Shown: piece after piece, positions 12,801-24,853 of the stretch
How positions within the stretch are numbered: the first letter of the stretch is position 1
How the letters are laid out: each line of letters starts with the position of its first letter
Origin: Taiwanofungus camphoratus
Taxonomy: Eukaryota > Basidiomycota > Agaricomycetes > Polyporales > Taiwanofungaceae
Direction: 5' to 3'
Assembly (NCBI GenBank): GCA_003999685.1
Contig: CP021229.1
Span: 1,550,001-1,614,000 of the forward strand
Length of the DNA stretch: 64,000 nt
Program-made: the position numbers and the translations under genes
The notes under the pieces: model-generated
Database searches by the model: none
What the model was told of the DNA's origin: nothing
The model's input: the letters and a program-made list of their open reading frames with translations, nothing else

Positions 12801-14688
12801 TATTCGGGATATTCCGGACCAGAGTTTGAGAGGTCGAAGTCTCTGCCCCTTCTCTGAGGAACAGAATCAGGAGGCTTGTAGACATCGTGTTCACGCAGTA
12901 TCCCACGAGTAGAGGGTGGGACAGGAGGGTTAGCAGGCTGATCAAACCGGCTTTTGTGCCTTTGAACTACGGGTGCTGAAATAGTAACAGACGGTTGGGA
13001 AAGACCTGACACAGGTCCCTGTGGAGGCCGTCGAAGAGGCGGAGAAGGCTCGCGAAAGTGAGGCGGTGATCTGTGCCCTGCAAGAGGAAATGCAAAATGT
13101 AAAGAAAAGTAAGGATCAGGGGGGAAAGGGGATAAAATAAGAGTCCATGATGAGCGTCCTTGTGCCGAGCACGGGAAAGGGTCGAGGAGAGAATGGAAGA
13201 GGGGACAGCGAAACTCGACTCCCAAGGCTTCTCGAGACAGTCCCAAGACACGCGTCCTCCACCTCGGGAGGAGCACAGACGCCGGGTACGAGAGGTATGG
13301 GATGAGGCGAATAACGTACTTGTGGGGGACCACTGATCAGACGCGTGGACTTTTGGGCCCTTGGGTGCGGAATGAGTAGACGGCTCTACACCTACGCGTG
13401 GGGGACGGCCACGAGGACGATTCTCGTGAACCTGACCTGGCATAGGCTCTTCAGGCAATGCATTCCGTGACGAGCTCCAAGCATGATCGGGAACGTTTGA
13501 TTGTCGAGTTGCCGGAATGTCGCGATGCGGCTCTCTCCACGTACCATGGTCGACTGCGCTTCTAGGAGGCGTCATCTCTCTGCGAACCCGGACAAAACGA
13601 TCGTGAGTCTGAGAATCCCGTCGAGGTGAAATAGACCGAGTTCTGCGGCGTTCACTCATATTTCGGGGCGTCGGGACGCGAGAGGGGTGATACGAGCCTT
13701 CAGGATATGGTGACTGAGTAGAGCTACCTCGATCTTCCCGCCTGTCGCTCGGTTCGACACTTGCGCTTGCATGTGAAGATCCCCCCGGACGGTAATGACG
13801 ATCTTCGTACGAAAGTTGCCCAGCAGGCGAGGTCTTGTGCTTGAGATCCTTGTGGTCAGAACTGGGCAAGACATGCCTTTCAGTGGAGTCAGCCCGTACT
13901 GTGGCGTCATGACTGATTTGATTTGGAGACCTTCCACCAACTGTCTGTATTGTGCCGCTCTCTCTGTCTTTCAATGGAGACGATCTACCGCTCACCAAAC
14001 CAGGTTGAGTCCATGTCGACTCGTGAGTTTTGAGATTGTAATAGTAGTGGTCAGACCCGCCGCTCCTGGGGTATCTTACTTCCCAGTCAGGAGGGAGCAC
14101 GTCAATACCGTCGCTAGAAGAGACGGGCTTTCCATGCCCATTGACTCTTCTTTCTCTCTGGACCATGGAACTCGCTAGAGTACTCGTTTGTGCCGGCGAG
14201 GGATGAACTGGAGCGACAGATACTACAGGCTTGGGCGGAAGAGCATGAGTCATCTTTCCATGGGACTGGGAGCGTCTGAGCTGAGGAGATCCCGGGTTTT
14301 GAGACTGCAAAGGAGGCTGCTGCTTTTGAGAGTTACCGGAGGGCTCACGCTGGTAATCGCGCTTGCTTTGATGCGAGTGCTGCTGCTGTGAAAAAGACAT
14401 CTTGGGAGTAGAGGGCTGGCCTTTCGATGCATCCGGTTCAGTCGAGCGATGATTGTAGAAATTCTGCATGTCGTCCTCGTCGCCACCCAAAGAGACTGCG
14501 TCTTCTGCATCCTCTTGGTCGCGCCAGGAATCGCGGCCGTCAGAGGCTCGTTGTTGAAAATGAGCAGTCAGTTGCTCATCCTCTTCATGTCCCCAGTCGA
14601 GGACCTCCGTGTCTTCTTCCATCGTCGTCTCTGCAAGTTGCAAGTTGTAAGAGGTGAAGTTGCTGGCTGCTCGCCGTCGCAGCAGCAT
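9880..14688 (-). CDS. Large disordered WW-domain protein
   Basis: Seven exons can be joined on the minus strand: 14688-13320, 13077-12658, 12572-11731, 11666-11406, then about 11356-11239, 11184-11070 and 11022-9880, with GT-AG introns of 54-85 bp except the first (242 bp). The product is about 1,400 residues. An acidic N-terminus (EEDTEVLDWGHEEDEQ) precedes a WW domain near residues 185-220 (LPPDWEVRYPRSGG...YYYN...STWTQP), which binds proline-rich ligands. The rest is Ser/Arg/Pro-rich and disordered with basic nuclear-signal-like patches (EVKRRRVDE), ending in Gly-Met and Arg-Gly motifs (KPKRGRRGGAP). A nuclear RNA-processing or transcription role is inferred from composition only. The start may instead be the Met 22 codons downstream. 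It is divergent from UNC-50 across a 167-bp shared promoter. Confidence 0.8.
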
Positions 14689-14855
14689 ACGATTCCTCAG
14701 GTCCCCCAGCTCCGCCTCAAACTCCGCCTATACATTACAAAGCCAGCTCAAGGATCCTGGCACGTGCAATCGTACGAGTGAATCGCAGTTGCTGTCGACT
14801 TCCTGCTGGAGGCTTTAATCATTCGTTCCCTCATCGACCACGGGTACGTACGGAC
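14689..14855. promoter_or_regulatory. Bidirectional promoter, WW gene / UNC-50
   Basis: Only 167 bp separate the divergent start codons at 14688 (-) and 14856 (+). Both promoters must lie here or reach into the coding regions. No clear TATA box is seen, as is common for housekeeping genes. Confidence 0.5.
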
Positions 14856-16016
14856 ATGTCTGTTCTTCCTGTCAGCTCTCCTAGTACGCCGTACTTTAAT
14901 GGTAGCGAGTCGTCGCGGACATCAACGCCCATGTCCAATCGCATTCCGGTGATACTCAGACGTTTGAATCGATTTCAGCAAATGGTAGGCCCGAGACTGG
15001 TATAAATATATTGGTGGAGAGTAGCCGTAATTTTTGGGAAGTAGGATTTTGAACTGGCAGCTTGGCAGCTAACGTATCTATGCCTGTCTCCGAAGAGAGT
15101 GTGAGCATTCGCTTTGTTCTAGTCCGTCGGATCTGTGTTTATTATTTTGAATAGCTACCGAAATGTATATTTCCACAAACGTACGGACATTATCTTGATT
15201 CATAGCGCCTTTCGTTCACCAGGGGCGGCAGAAACAAAAAACGCATGGGCAAGAGATGATCCTGCCATTATAATATTAATCGCAGCATGTCTGAGCGGTA
15301 TGGTTTGCGTCAACAATACTTTGTCTCGTAAAATCGAATTGACTTGTGTAGTATCCGCCATTGCCTGGTCTTTGGTTTACTCTTATACGCCGTATCGAGC
15401 TCTTCAATTAGTGTTTCTAATGATCTTCCGAGACTATTTGCTTGTGGGAATAGTTGTTGCGACCATCCTTTGGTACGTCTTAATTACGCCTGTGTTCTTG
15501 CCTATATTAATTTTGTGTGCAGGTTTTTCTCGAACCGTGTTCTACTGTCTCCGCCTGCTCATTCTGCCCCCTCAGACACAGCAGTAGAATGGGCTTATGC
15601 ATTCGATGTGCACACGAATGCGTTCTTCCCTTTCTATCTCACGTTGTACCTAGCCCAGATTTTCCTCGTGCCCATCGTTCTGAAGGACAACTGGATATGC
15701 TTATTTGTTTCGAATACGCTTTATCTGGTGGCGTAAGTCTCCCTGTCTTTTTAATTAAGTATATGAGAGACTCAATGCCACGGTCGAATCTGGTGCAGGT
15801 ATACACAGTACATCTATGGTACCTATCTAGGACTAAACGGTGAGATTAATCGTGTCGTGCCTGTCAAGTTCTTTGACACGGTTTCTAGCTCTACCATTCC
15901 TGGTGCGGACAGAGCTACTGTTAGCCCCACTACTCCCGCTTTTCATGGGATACGTAATTTCTCTGCTCGGCTTTAATATCGCGAAACATGTATTGCCGGC
16001 GTACTTCGGTTCATGA
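14856..16016 (+). CDS. UNC50: UNC-50 / Gmh1 family Golgi membrane protein
   Basis: Multi-pass membrane protein of the early Golgi; in yeast Gmh1 partners the Arf GEFs Gea1/2, in animals UNC-50 is needed for receptor trafficking. Exons joined by eye start at ATG 14856 with a Ser/Pro-rich leader ending RLNRFQQM, then DFELAAWQLTYLCLSPKRV, then YRNVYFHKR...AWARDDPA, then YSYTPYRALQLVFLMIFRDY, then VEWAYAFDVHTNAFFPFYL, ending NIAKHVLPAYFGS and stop at 16014-16016. The order and the conserved DFE.A.WQ, WARDDPA and EW.YAFDVH.NAFFP blocks are diagnostic of the family. Six introns of about 45-100 bp interrupt it. About five or six hydrophobic segments are visible. It sits in tandem with calcineurin A, 300 bp downstream. 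Confidence 0.93.
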
Positions 16017-16317
16017 TCTTGTTACGTGTACGATGACGGGCGTCCTAAGAATTCTACTCCGTGCACTGTCAGTAAACATATCATCTTCGCCAGAAAAGAT
16101 TGAAAGCTTCAAATACGCTGTGCTCACTGCTATGTTTCCTGTTGCTGGAGGCTATGATTCCTGTTACTAGAGAGGTTACCAGAGCTGTTTACGTATTTGA
16201 AACCCCGATAGCTAGAGTAAGTCTTCGATCGCGTTGCGCTCGTCACGCTTGACCACCGCCGCATCCTGTACCGCTTTTGACTCTCCTCCTGACCGCTAAA
16301 CATCAAGCCTCACAGTG

Positions 16318-18879
16318 ATGAGTGGTACTCAGAGCCAACTAGAAAAGGCCATCGGGCAGATCCAGTACAAGGGACCAATACCTGAAATTGATTTCACTCA
16401 GCATCAGCTCGAGAATGGTTTCACAATCAGCACGCAAGAGCGTGTTGTGAAAGAGGTGAGTATCAAGCAGTAACAAGGGATTGTACATGTTTCAAGCTTA
16501 TATTTATTGTGGAATGGAAGGTGCAGGCCCCTGCGATGATGCTACCGACAGATGCCCAATTCTTTTCTCGCGATGACCCGACGAAACCGGACGTCGCGTT
16601 CCTGAAGAACCATTTCTACCGTGAAGGGCGTTTGTCTGAGGAACATGCGATGTATATTCTGGAGAAGGGCACCGAACTCCTGCGCGCGGAGCCCAACTTG
16701 TTGTATGTCGATGCCCCCGTGACAGGTCTGTACTTGTATGAACATGTCGCACGGTGGCACCATCTCATTCAATGATGTTAACAGTCTGTGGTGATATACA
16801 TGGGCAATATGTAAGTGGAAGTTTCACGAATAGGTCCTTCCGTTGTTGAGCGCTTCATCAAATCCAGTATGACCTGATGAAACTCTTCGAGATTGGTGGA
16901 AGTCCTGCAAACACGCGGTATCTCTTCTTAGGGGACTATGTTGACAGAGGGTATTTTAGCATTGAGGTTTGGGTTCCGTGTTATGATGAGACAACACTTT
17001 CTGACATACACCGGCAGTGTGTACTATATCTGTGGTCCCTGAAAATCTGGTATCCGAACACGCTTTTCCTCCTACGTGGAAACCACGAATGTCGGCATCT
17101 CACTGACTATTTCACTTTCAAACTCGAATGTATGTGTTTTAATGCTGGATTGTGACGCTTAGCTATATAATGGTGACTCTACAGGCAAGCGCAAATATTC
17201 AGAGAGAATCTACGATGCATGCATGCAGTCCTTCTGCGCTTTGCCGCTGGCGGCCATTATGAACAAACAATTTTTCTGTATCCATGGCGGTCTCTCGCCT
17301 GAACTGCAAACTTTGGACGATATTCGTAACGTTTGTATATTCACTAAATGTTGCACGATCGGTTTCCCTGATGGACAGCTAGATTGATCGATTCCGGGAA
17401 CCACCTACACAAGGTCTCATGTGTGATATCCTGTGGTCCGATCCAGTAGAGGACTTTGGTCAGGAGAAAATGTCAGAGAGCTTCGTGCACAATCATGTGC
17501 GGGGTTGTTCGTACTTCTTCACGTGAGTACATCAAAGTCCTGCCTTGTCTCGGAGAATTGGTGATCTTTTGTTACCCTAGCTACCAGGCTGCATGCCAAT
17601 TCCTTGAACGCAACAAACTCCTTTCAATCATTCGAGCACACGAGGCTCAGGATGCAGGGTATGTATATCTATACTGAACGACTTGATCTCAAACCCTGAA
17701 ACGACGATTTGTAGATATCGCATGTACCGAAAGACAAGGACGACCGGGTTCCCTTCTGTGATGACTCTTTTCTCCGCACCCAATTATCTCGATGTCTATA
17801 ACAACAAGGCTGCTATACTCAAATATGAGAGCAACGTCCTGAACATCAGACAATTCAATGCAACGCCTCATCCGTACTGGCTACCTAACTTCATGGACGC
17901 ATTCACATGGAGTTTGCCGTTCGTAGGAGAGAAGAGTATGTTTATTCTGTGCCGCAAGCCCTGTATCGCTGACCTTTCGAGTCTGAAGTTACTGATATGT
18001 TACTTGCGATGCTCAATTGTTGCACCAAGGAGGAGCTAGAAGAAAGTTCAGAGGATGAGGAGACATTGGTTTCACCTACCACACCTTCGGAAGATAGCCA
18101 TGAACGGCGAAAAGTTATCAAGAACAAGATTCTTGCTGTTGGTCGAATTGCGAGAGTGTTCGCCCTACTTCGGTCGGTCCTTTTCACGCATGTAATGCTT
18201 CACCGACATGCTTATATTTATCTACAGTGAGGAGTCGGAGAAAGTATCAGAGCTCAAGAGCATCTCGGGTTCAGGCCGGTTGCCGTACGGTGCACTGGCA
18301 TTGGGTACTGAAGGCATCAAGGATGCCATCACGGGTTTCGAGGATGCGTACGTCGTCCGTTGACAAGCGTCCACTTGTCAGTTTTAATATTCCACCTGCA
18401 GCCGAAAGTCCGATATCGAGAACGAGCGCCTTCCTCCAGAACTCTATGACGCTGAATCTCAAGAAGGCAAAGCGATATTGTCACAGCCCTCGTCACCTCA
18501 GGAGACCATCGCTCCTCCTCCATCCGCCAACGGCGTAGCAGCGGCTCTCGAGCAGGCAATCATGAGTGGTGCAGTGCCGTCCACTATTTCTGGTTCTCCT
18601 TCCTCTCCCACATCCCCTACGTCTTCAATTTCGGTTACGCCGTTCAGACGCGGGCACGGCCGTCAAGCCAGTCTCGGTACGACAATGACCAGTCCCAGTA
18701 CTCGCAGGAGAAGTCTGGAGAGTACCATGTCATTGATCAAGGAAGCAGTGGATGGCAGGGTACCTATGCAAGACCCTGAATTGATGAAATTAGCGGACCA
18801 GATCGCGGGCCAGAGCACAGGGAGGAATGGCAATGGCGTGGCAGATTCGGCGAGAATCACTCCAAGCCTTCCGAGTTGA
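16318..18879 (+). CDS. CNA1: Calcineurin A, Ca2+/calmodulin-dependent Ser/Thr phosphatase catalytic subunit
   Basis: Dephosphorylates transcription factors such as Crz1 in calcium, stress and temperature signalling, together with the regulatory subunit CnaB. About a dozen short exons join in frame from [20 protein letters not shown]. Phosphoesterase motifs appear in order: [45 protein letters not shown] and [10 protein letters not shown] hydrophobic CnaB-binding helix follows, then a calmodulin-binding segment ([20 protein letters not shown]) and an autoinhibitory stretch ([20 protein letters not shown]). The C-terminal Ser/Pro/Thr-rich tail (from about 18480, [16 protein letters not shown]) is long and likely phosphorylated. 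All catalytic metal ligands seen are present. It converges on the bZIP gene. Confidence 0.97.
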
Positions 18880-19590
18880 GCGGGTGAGAGCTAGAGGTGT
18901 GTTCCCCGTGGGAGGTTACGGGAGAGGAGTTGTGTATATCTGGATGGACTTAGTCTTTCGCACTCCTGACATCTCGTCCTTGTAATTCATTTGTGGTATA
19001 GCTTCACGATATCGGTTACGAACAACTTCATGAACCTGGAACTTCAGGATCCGCCTCAATTATAGCAAATTGGTTGAGCCAATGATTCTGCTGAAGCTGC
19101 AGGCCACTTAGCTCAGACAAACTTCACCAAGTAAGCGCACACATTGGGTCAAAATTCACATTCTAATTGTACGTGGACATTTATGTACAACGCTATCAAG
19201 AATTATTTGTGATGACCCTAACCAACGTCCTTCTGCGGAACTGAAGGTGGATGGAAAGGAACAAGTGGAATGTATTTGCGATGAATCGAGACATAATAGA
19301 GCATAGGAAAGGTTTAAGGAGCGGGGCGATTGAGAGGGGATCGGGAGTCGAGTCATCGGAAGCAAGATAGGGATGACTGATTAGATAGAAAGAATGTTAT
19401 AAAGTGGTCAGTGATAGATAGCAAAGAAAAGCGAGGAGACTTGAGGAATAAGAACTACAAGATCATGAGAGCTCGCTCGAACACGAGCGAGCGTTCGTCC
19501 ACAACATGCATAAAGCACTTCAGCGACTTTGACGTTCAATATCAAACTCTTCTTTCCTTGACTTCCACCATCCCTACTCGCCCCGTCCAT
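18880..19590. other. Convergent intergenic region
   Basis: About 710 bp between the stop codons of calcineurin A (+) and the bZIP gene (-). It holds both 3'UTRs and an inverted repeat at 19471-19492. No gene recognised. Confidence 0.5.
19471..19492. repeat. Perfect 9-bp inverted repeat with 4-nt loop
   Basis: GCTCGCTCG, loop AACA, CGAGCGAGC. It lies about 100 bp downstream of the bZIP stop and about 590 bp downstream of the calcineurin stop. It could fold in either transcript; a role in 3' end formation is inference. Confidence 0.6.
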
Positions 19591-22089
19591 TTACTTCTTT
19601 CCGAGACTCAAGCTTCGCATGGATTCCTCGAGCAAATCTGTAATGTGACACGCGCGCTTCTCTTTCTCTACGGCCTGTGACTGAGCTGGACTCAACCTCG
19701 GTGATGTTGGGGGAGACGTGATACGGTGTACTGTCTGCTGTTGTGGCTCGACATCCACAACACGCACTACTGCGCTGCCCTCGATGACGCGGCGTACCTT
19801 CTCCGCATCCCATTGCGGTGCCTGCCGCCCGCTGCCGGTGGCCGCCGCCGCCGAGCTGGATGAGCGCACAGCAAATGCATCCCAAAACGCAGAGCCAAGC
19901 TTGCGAACAAGTGTCTGAGAGGCCATGGAAGCAAGCATAGCTTGCTGTTGCATGGGCATTGGCTGGTTCTTCTGGTTTGATGCAATATTGTGCGCGGAGG
20001 ACGACGTAAGTGATGGCAACAGGGGAGGAGAGTTGGGCGGTGTTGGATATGAGGCCGCTGCGGTCTTGCCGGAGAGAAGCGCGGAGAGCGTCGGACCTTG
20101 CTTGGTGAAGTAATGCGGGCGAAGACCGCCTGCCAATCCGCTCGGGCTGGAGCTCGAGCCTGGGCTTGGGCTGGATTGTTGCTGTTGGCTTGCATGATGT
20201 TGTCGTTGTTGCGCCGCCATGTTGCGCCAAAGTTGCATGCGATATCTACATGAAATCAATATCGCACTTTTGATCAAAAGCTGTACACCTGTTTATGCAG
20301 TGGACATTACGTACGGGTCGATTGTCTTCATGCTGAATGGGTTCATGTCCATGAATGACTCTAGTGCGCCTGACGGTACATGCTGCTGTTGCTGCTGCTG
20401 CTCACGGAGTTTGTCCTGCGCCGTACTCAGGTTCAGAATTGGGTTGATATTCTCCTGAAGCGCCGGACTGCGTCTGCCGGGCGCGCTCTTCACGCCCGCA
20501 AGCGGCTTGCCAGAAAGTACGCTTCCCCACTCCGGTACAAGTGTCGTGTGGACAGGGGTGATGCCACCAAATCCGCCGAGACCTGAGCCGGAGGCGCCAC
20601 CCCAGAAGCCACGAGCGCCAAGTCGTGGCGAAGTTGGCAAGTCCTTCTGGGTGTTGGGCGTAAGCAAAGGACTCTTTGGGGGCACCGGCGAATTTGACAC
20701 TCCGTTTGATGAGGGTCCGGAGGCGAGAAGAGACGCAGGAATAGAAGGAAGAGGCGCAGGCGGTGGAAGGACAGGCGTGTCAGCACGCCCACGGCCTTCG
20801 AGCAAGGCCTTCTTGAGGGCTGCGATCTCTTGGCGGAGGGCTATGTTCTCGGACTTGGTACTTCCCAGCTCGTTGCGAATTGCATCGATGAGGCGGTCAC
20901 GCTCAGCGATGTCGCCTTCGAGAGTCGAAATATACTCTATTACAAAATCAGAATAGTCAGGAACAAGCCTCATTGCAAAAAAGGCGATTGCTAAACGAAA
21001 CGCTCGGAGGCGTAATCCAAAGGCCAGAAACCAACGTTTCGAATACAAACTCTGTGGCAAGCAGTACCGCACATCAATACCACCGTCACAATGGGGACAA
21101 GACCTGGTTGAGACAGTGCAATTATGGCTGAGAGTTCCCATAGGTACAAGCTCAAAATATACCAACACCTACGACCACCAAAGCACTTACGACGGTCATG
21201 AAGACGGTAGTATCCATAAGATATCACAACCTCCACACAAAATGCGGCGGTCAAGAGAATCACAACAAACAACAATATATAACACAAGAAATTGACACTC
21301 ACCCTTCCTTCTTACTCGGAAATTTCTCGCGCTAATCTTGTTTCTGAGCTGACGTTTCTCCTTACTTGACATTTTCTTGTATTCCTCTGGACTAGGCCGC
21401 CAATCATCGGCTTCGGTAGATGTGGTCGAAAGCATACCCGCCGGTTTGTTTTCTTTCTTCTCGCTGCCAGCGCGTTTGACCACCCCACCAGATTGCACAG
21501 TGCCCTTTCTGCCAGCATTGCCTCTCCCACCGACCTTGACGGGAGTGATGCACATCTCTTGCTCCATATCCAAGGTGTCAGCAATGCTAGGTGAATCCTC
21601 GTGCTCAGCCTCTTCCTCTTCCTCGTTCTCCTCGTCTGCATCGCCGAACTCGCTCATTGGTTTTGACTGGGCTGGCGTGCCGACGAGGGAAGGGTCGATG
21701 CCAACCGGCGAGTCGCCCACGGACGAAGAGCCACCAGAACCAGAGGCGGATTCGGGGCTACTGATCTGATTCGCGCCCACGCCCATGAAAGCGCTCAGAA
21801 AATCGAAACCTGGTGCTGCAAGCGGTTCAGCAAAGTGGTCGAGTTTGGCGAATTCGTCATCCAGAGAGAAGTTTAGGTAGGGGTTCGCACTGGAAGTCAT
21901 GTCTGGTAAAAATGGGTTCGGGGGGGTAGGCGGGAGGGTTGAATAAGTGTTGGAGGGAGAGGAACGAGGCGACGAGCCGCCAGAGGCTGTGGCGGTATTG
22001 GACGGGCCTGCTAGAAGGTCCATGTTGAAGAAGTCCTCAAAAGCCGAGTTTAACGAGAAACTAGACTGTAACGGATTGTCTACGAGCAT
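19591..22089 (-). CDS. bZIP transcription factor
   Basis: Nuclear regulator with three exons (22089-21303, 20936-about 20312, about 20246-19591). The N-terminal part is Ser/Pro/acidic and disordered. The basic region (SSKEKRQLRNKISARNFRVR) is followed, across a 366-bp intron at 20937-21302, by a leucine-zipper region (EYISTLEGDIAERDRLIDAI, then heptads to about ALKKALLEG). The N...AR motif with Phe is that of fungal bZIPs of the MBZ1-like group; this subgroup call is from memory of the pattern. The C-terminus has a Gln run (minus strand near 20405-20385) and Gln/Ser-rich segments typical of activation regions. Regulation may involve the unusual intron, because read-through would remove the zipper. 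Confidence 0.9.
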
Positions 22090-22589
22090 GTTGAGAGAAA
22101 ATACGAGAGAGCTGTTGGTGCGGGTGGTGAGAGAATGGGGCGAAGGTGAATGTGAAAGAGGTTGCGTTGCATGGGCTGCGGGTGGTTGGCTTATGTAATA
22201 ATTCCTATATGTGGGTTTCTTGTAGGGAAGGCGTTAGAATACAACAGAATATTTTCTAGTCATAATGTATACGTTCATTGTGGGCGACAGGTCCAACATG
22301 TATTTCATACATGCACGACGACCTCTACTTTTGCGAAGTGCCCTAGGGGCGATGTGAACAGGCGGCTTCAACAGCGGAAATGGTGCAACGCTGTGGCGGC
22401 ACAAAAGAGTTGAGCCGAAGCCGCAACGACGCGTCAAGACCTCGGCGTACTTATGCACACGCCATTGAGTAAGAATGAGGCCAAGCATAATACTTAAGGT
22501 ACAAGATTATAGTGTAAGATGTAAGATATGTCGAATATTACCATCCTTCCAGTGTGATTGCAAGCGAGAGGCTGTAAGACATTCAGAAG
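22090..22589. other. bZIP promoter region
   Basis: Five hundred bp between the bZIP start and the stop of the upstream minus-strand phosphatase gene. It must hold the bZIP promoter and the 3'UTR of the phosphatase gene. No additional gene seen. Confidence 0.5.
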
Positions 22590-24853
22590 TCAGCCCACCC
22601 TTACTCCCCACCCTAATACCTCGAACATCAGCGGAATGATCCCAGACGCTAGTACGCCAATCCCAAAATATACAAAAACTTTGGTCAATACTACATAACA
22701 GCAAGATAAAGTATAACGGAATAAGCTCAAATCGCATGGGAGCTGAACATCACGCAACACGCACCATCTGCATCATACCGTTTCACCACCTCGTACACTA
22801 TGCCTCCAGATTCCTCCGCACCCAGAGCAGATCGTAAGTTCCCTTTCTCATTGTCATTATCAATGCGCCCAATATTTTTCTCTCTTACTCTCCCATTTCT
22901 GAGCTTGATGCCTGCTGTGCCGTATACGCCGCCGTAACCAGTTCCGTGCGTGCTAAGGCTGCTCGCAGCCCCGCCGTCCATCTCTTGCTCCATCATGCCC
23001 GGTAGATCTATGACGGACGGGATCGGCCGCAGGCCTTTCTCGGGCGGCACGCTCGTGTAGTCTGTCGCAGGCGTGTAGAAGCGGCGGTGAGGGAGCGTGA
23101 AAAGCTGTGCGAGCAGCCGAAAAATTGGCGGTAAAATCAGATGGAATAGTGACTTGGCCAAGATGCGCCATGCGAAGATCACTAGGATGCCTATAGAGAA
23201 AATTGTATTCAGTAGAAATATCTCGATGCAGAGGGTGAATCAGAAGAATGTGCTTACCAAGAACCATCTTCATGCTCGCTACCGACACCCAGCTACCAAC
23301 ATCGATCCAGTCAGACCACGCGCTCCCAGCCATGGTACTTACGAAGAAACTGTCATCATATCCATGATGGGTCATGTACCACGTAGCAAGAATCTCGCCC
23401 ATAACGACAGCTATGAACGCAATCGCGTCCTCAAAGCATGGACAGTCGTCAACAGGCTGTGGGTGCTTATGTACAAGTAGGAGTCCCAACGGAATTGTCA
23501 CAAATGGCACTGCAAGAAGCAACATTCCGACCCAGCACGTCATAGCAAAAATCGAGAACCGTGCTCACCAACCCACCCAGAGTTTCTGATCCAAGCATAC
23601 AGTGGCTCGCCAAAACACAGGTTCAGCGCCCAGATGCCTACTCCTAACACCACGCCCATGACGCAGTCCGTGAGAGAGTGCATACCCGTGTACAATCTCC
23701 CGTACACGATCGAAAATACGTAGAATACCAGTGCAAAGCAAAGTATGTTATACGTTGTCGTCGAGATCATCGTCCCCTGCCCAGCACTGTTAGAAAGCAC
23801 TGGTACTCCCGGTCGCATAAGGCTGGCCGTCGCAGCAAACGCTATGGAGGCGGAAGGGAAGGCTGACGCTGGCGTGGTGTAAAGACGCCGCAGAAGTGTG
23901 AAGAAGTACAATGCTATGGAGACGCTGTTTGCGGAATGCGTTGAGGGAAATCCGTATTCGAGATGGTGGCTACCCATAGCTGCGCGACTAATGAGTTTCC
24001 GTGCAAGTTTGAGTATGCAGGAAAGCGGCAGACTTACTGAGCCTGGAGACGGGCGGCGTGTACGGCCTTGGCGAACAAAGAAGGTCCTTCAGAAAGGAAG
24101 CAGCGTACACTCCGAATGCCAAATTCATGAGTAAACTATCAAATGTTCATATTCTGTGTCAGCCATGGGCAGAAACCGGGCATCCCAAAGGGGATCGAGT
24201 TAACTCACCCCCGCCCAACCTCCCCATATCCAAAGAAGACAAGGGACGGTAGGGTGATCATGAAGAACGTGTGTGTACCAAGGAAGGAAGTGTACACGAA
24301 ATAGGCATCAAGGATTGGATGCCGCACACGCTCCTGCAATTACGAGTCACCTCCTCAGCTCGTATCCCTTGTGCGGAGACAGTACAGAAAAAACATGGAT
24401 GTTATGACATACCTGCATGGCTGCTATGATGACCGACTCTCGCTCTACATTCTTCAGGAGCTTCCTTCGGATCCCCGCCCTCCACCAACTCATCGTCCTG
24501 TCATACACTTCCGGAGGGAGCCGTCCTGCTGCCCCATTGACGGCGAGTTCCTCTGCCTGGCCCTCTCTAAACGCCTTGCTTCCTGACCCAAAGGTTCCAC
24601 GCACCTTCTTGTCTCGGTCGGAGGTTGTAGGGAAATCGATTGAGACAGGACTCGCGGGGCTGGCGGAACGAGACTCGTGGCTAGTACTTATACTGTCGTC
24701 TAGGATGGAACTCGAGCTCTCTTTGCGCTGAACATCACTATGTGGCCTGCTTTCCTGAGTTTGGATGTCCCTGTTGAGGTGCAACTGAATACCGGGTAAA
24801 ATGGGCGTTATTGGGAAAGCGTCATCGAGTCCATCGTCCGTCGTGAAAGTCAT
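22590..24853 (-). CDS. LCB3: Sphingoid long-chain base-1-phosphate phosphatase (PAP2 family)
   Basis: ER-membrane enzyme that removes phosphate from dihydrosphingosine-1-phosphate and related bases, steering them back to ceramide synthesis. The cytosolic N-terminus is Ser-rich. The three PAP2 phosphatase motifs are split over exons: KDLLCSPRP (motif 1), GFPSTHSANS (motif 2, catalytic His) and GRLYTGMHSLTDCVMG (motif 3). Several hydrophobic spans follow (LCFALVFYVFSIVYG, VPFVTIPLGLLLV). A last exon, missed if one stops at the first stop codon (22727), is reached over a 74-bp intron at 22691-22764 and encodes a final membrane helix (TKVFVYFGIGVLASGIIPLM) ending at 22590. The Lcb3/Ysr3 call rests on motif spacing and on the C-terminal RYDADV...VYFGIG block. 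Confidence 0.88.

Noticed and set aside
14856-18879. UNC-50 and calcineurin as a co-transcribed pair
   Set aside because: They have 300 bp between them with room for a promoter, and fungal nuclear genes are normally transcribed singly.
20937-21302. HAC1-type non-spliceosomal intron in the bZIP gene, given the tRNA ligase in the same window
   Set aside because: The intron has ordinary GTGAGT and TAG ends and no visible paired CNG/CNG stem-loops at the junctions. The bZIP is not clearly a HAC1/XBP1 type.
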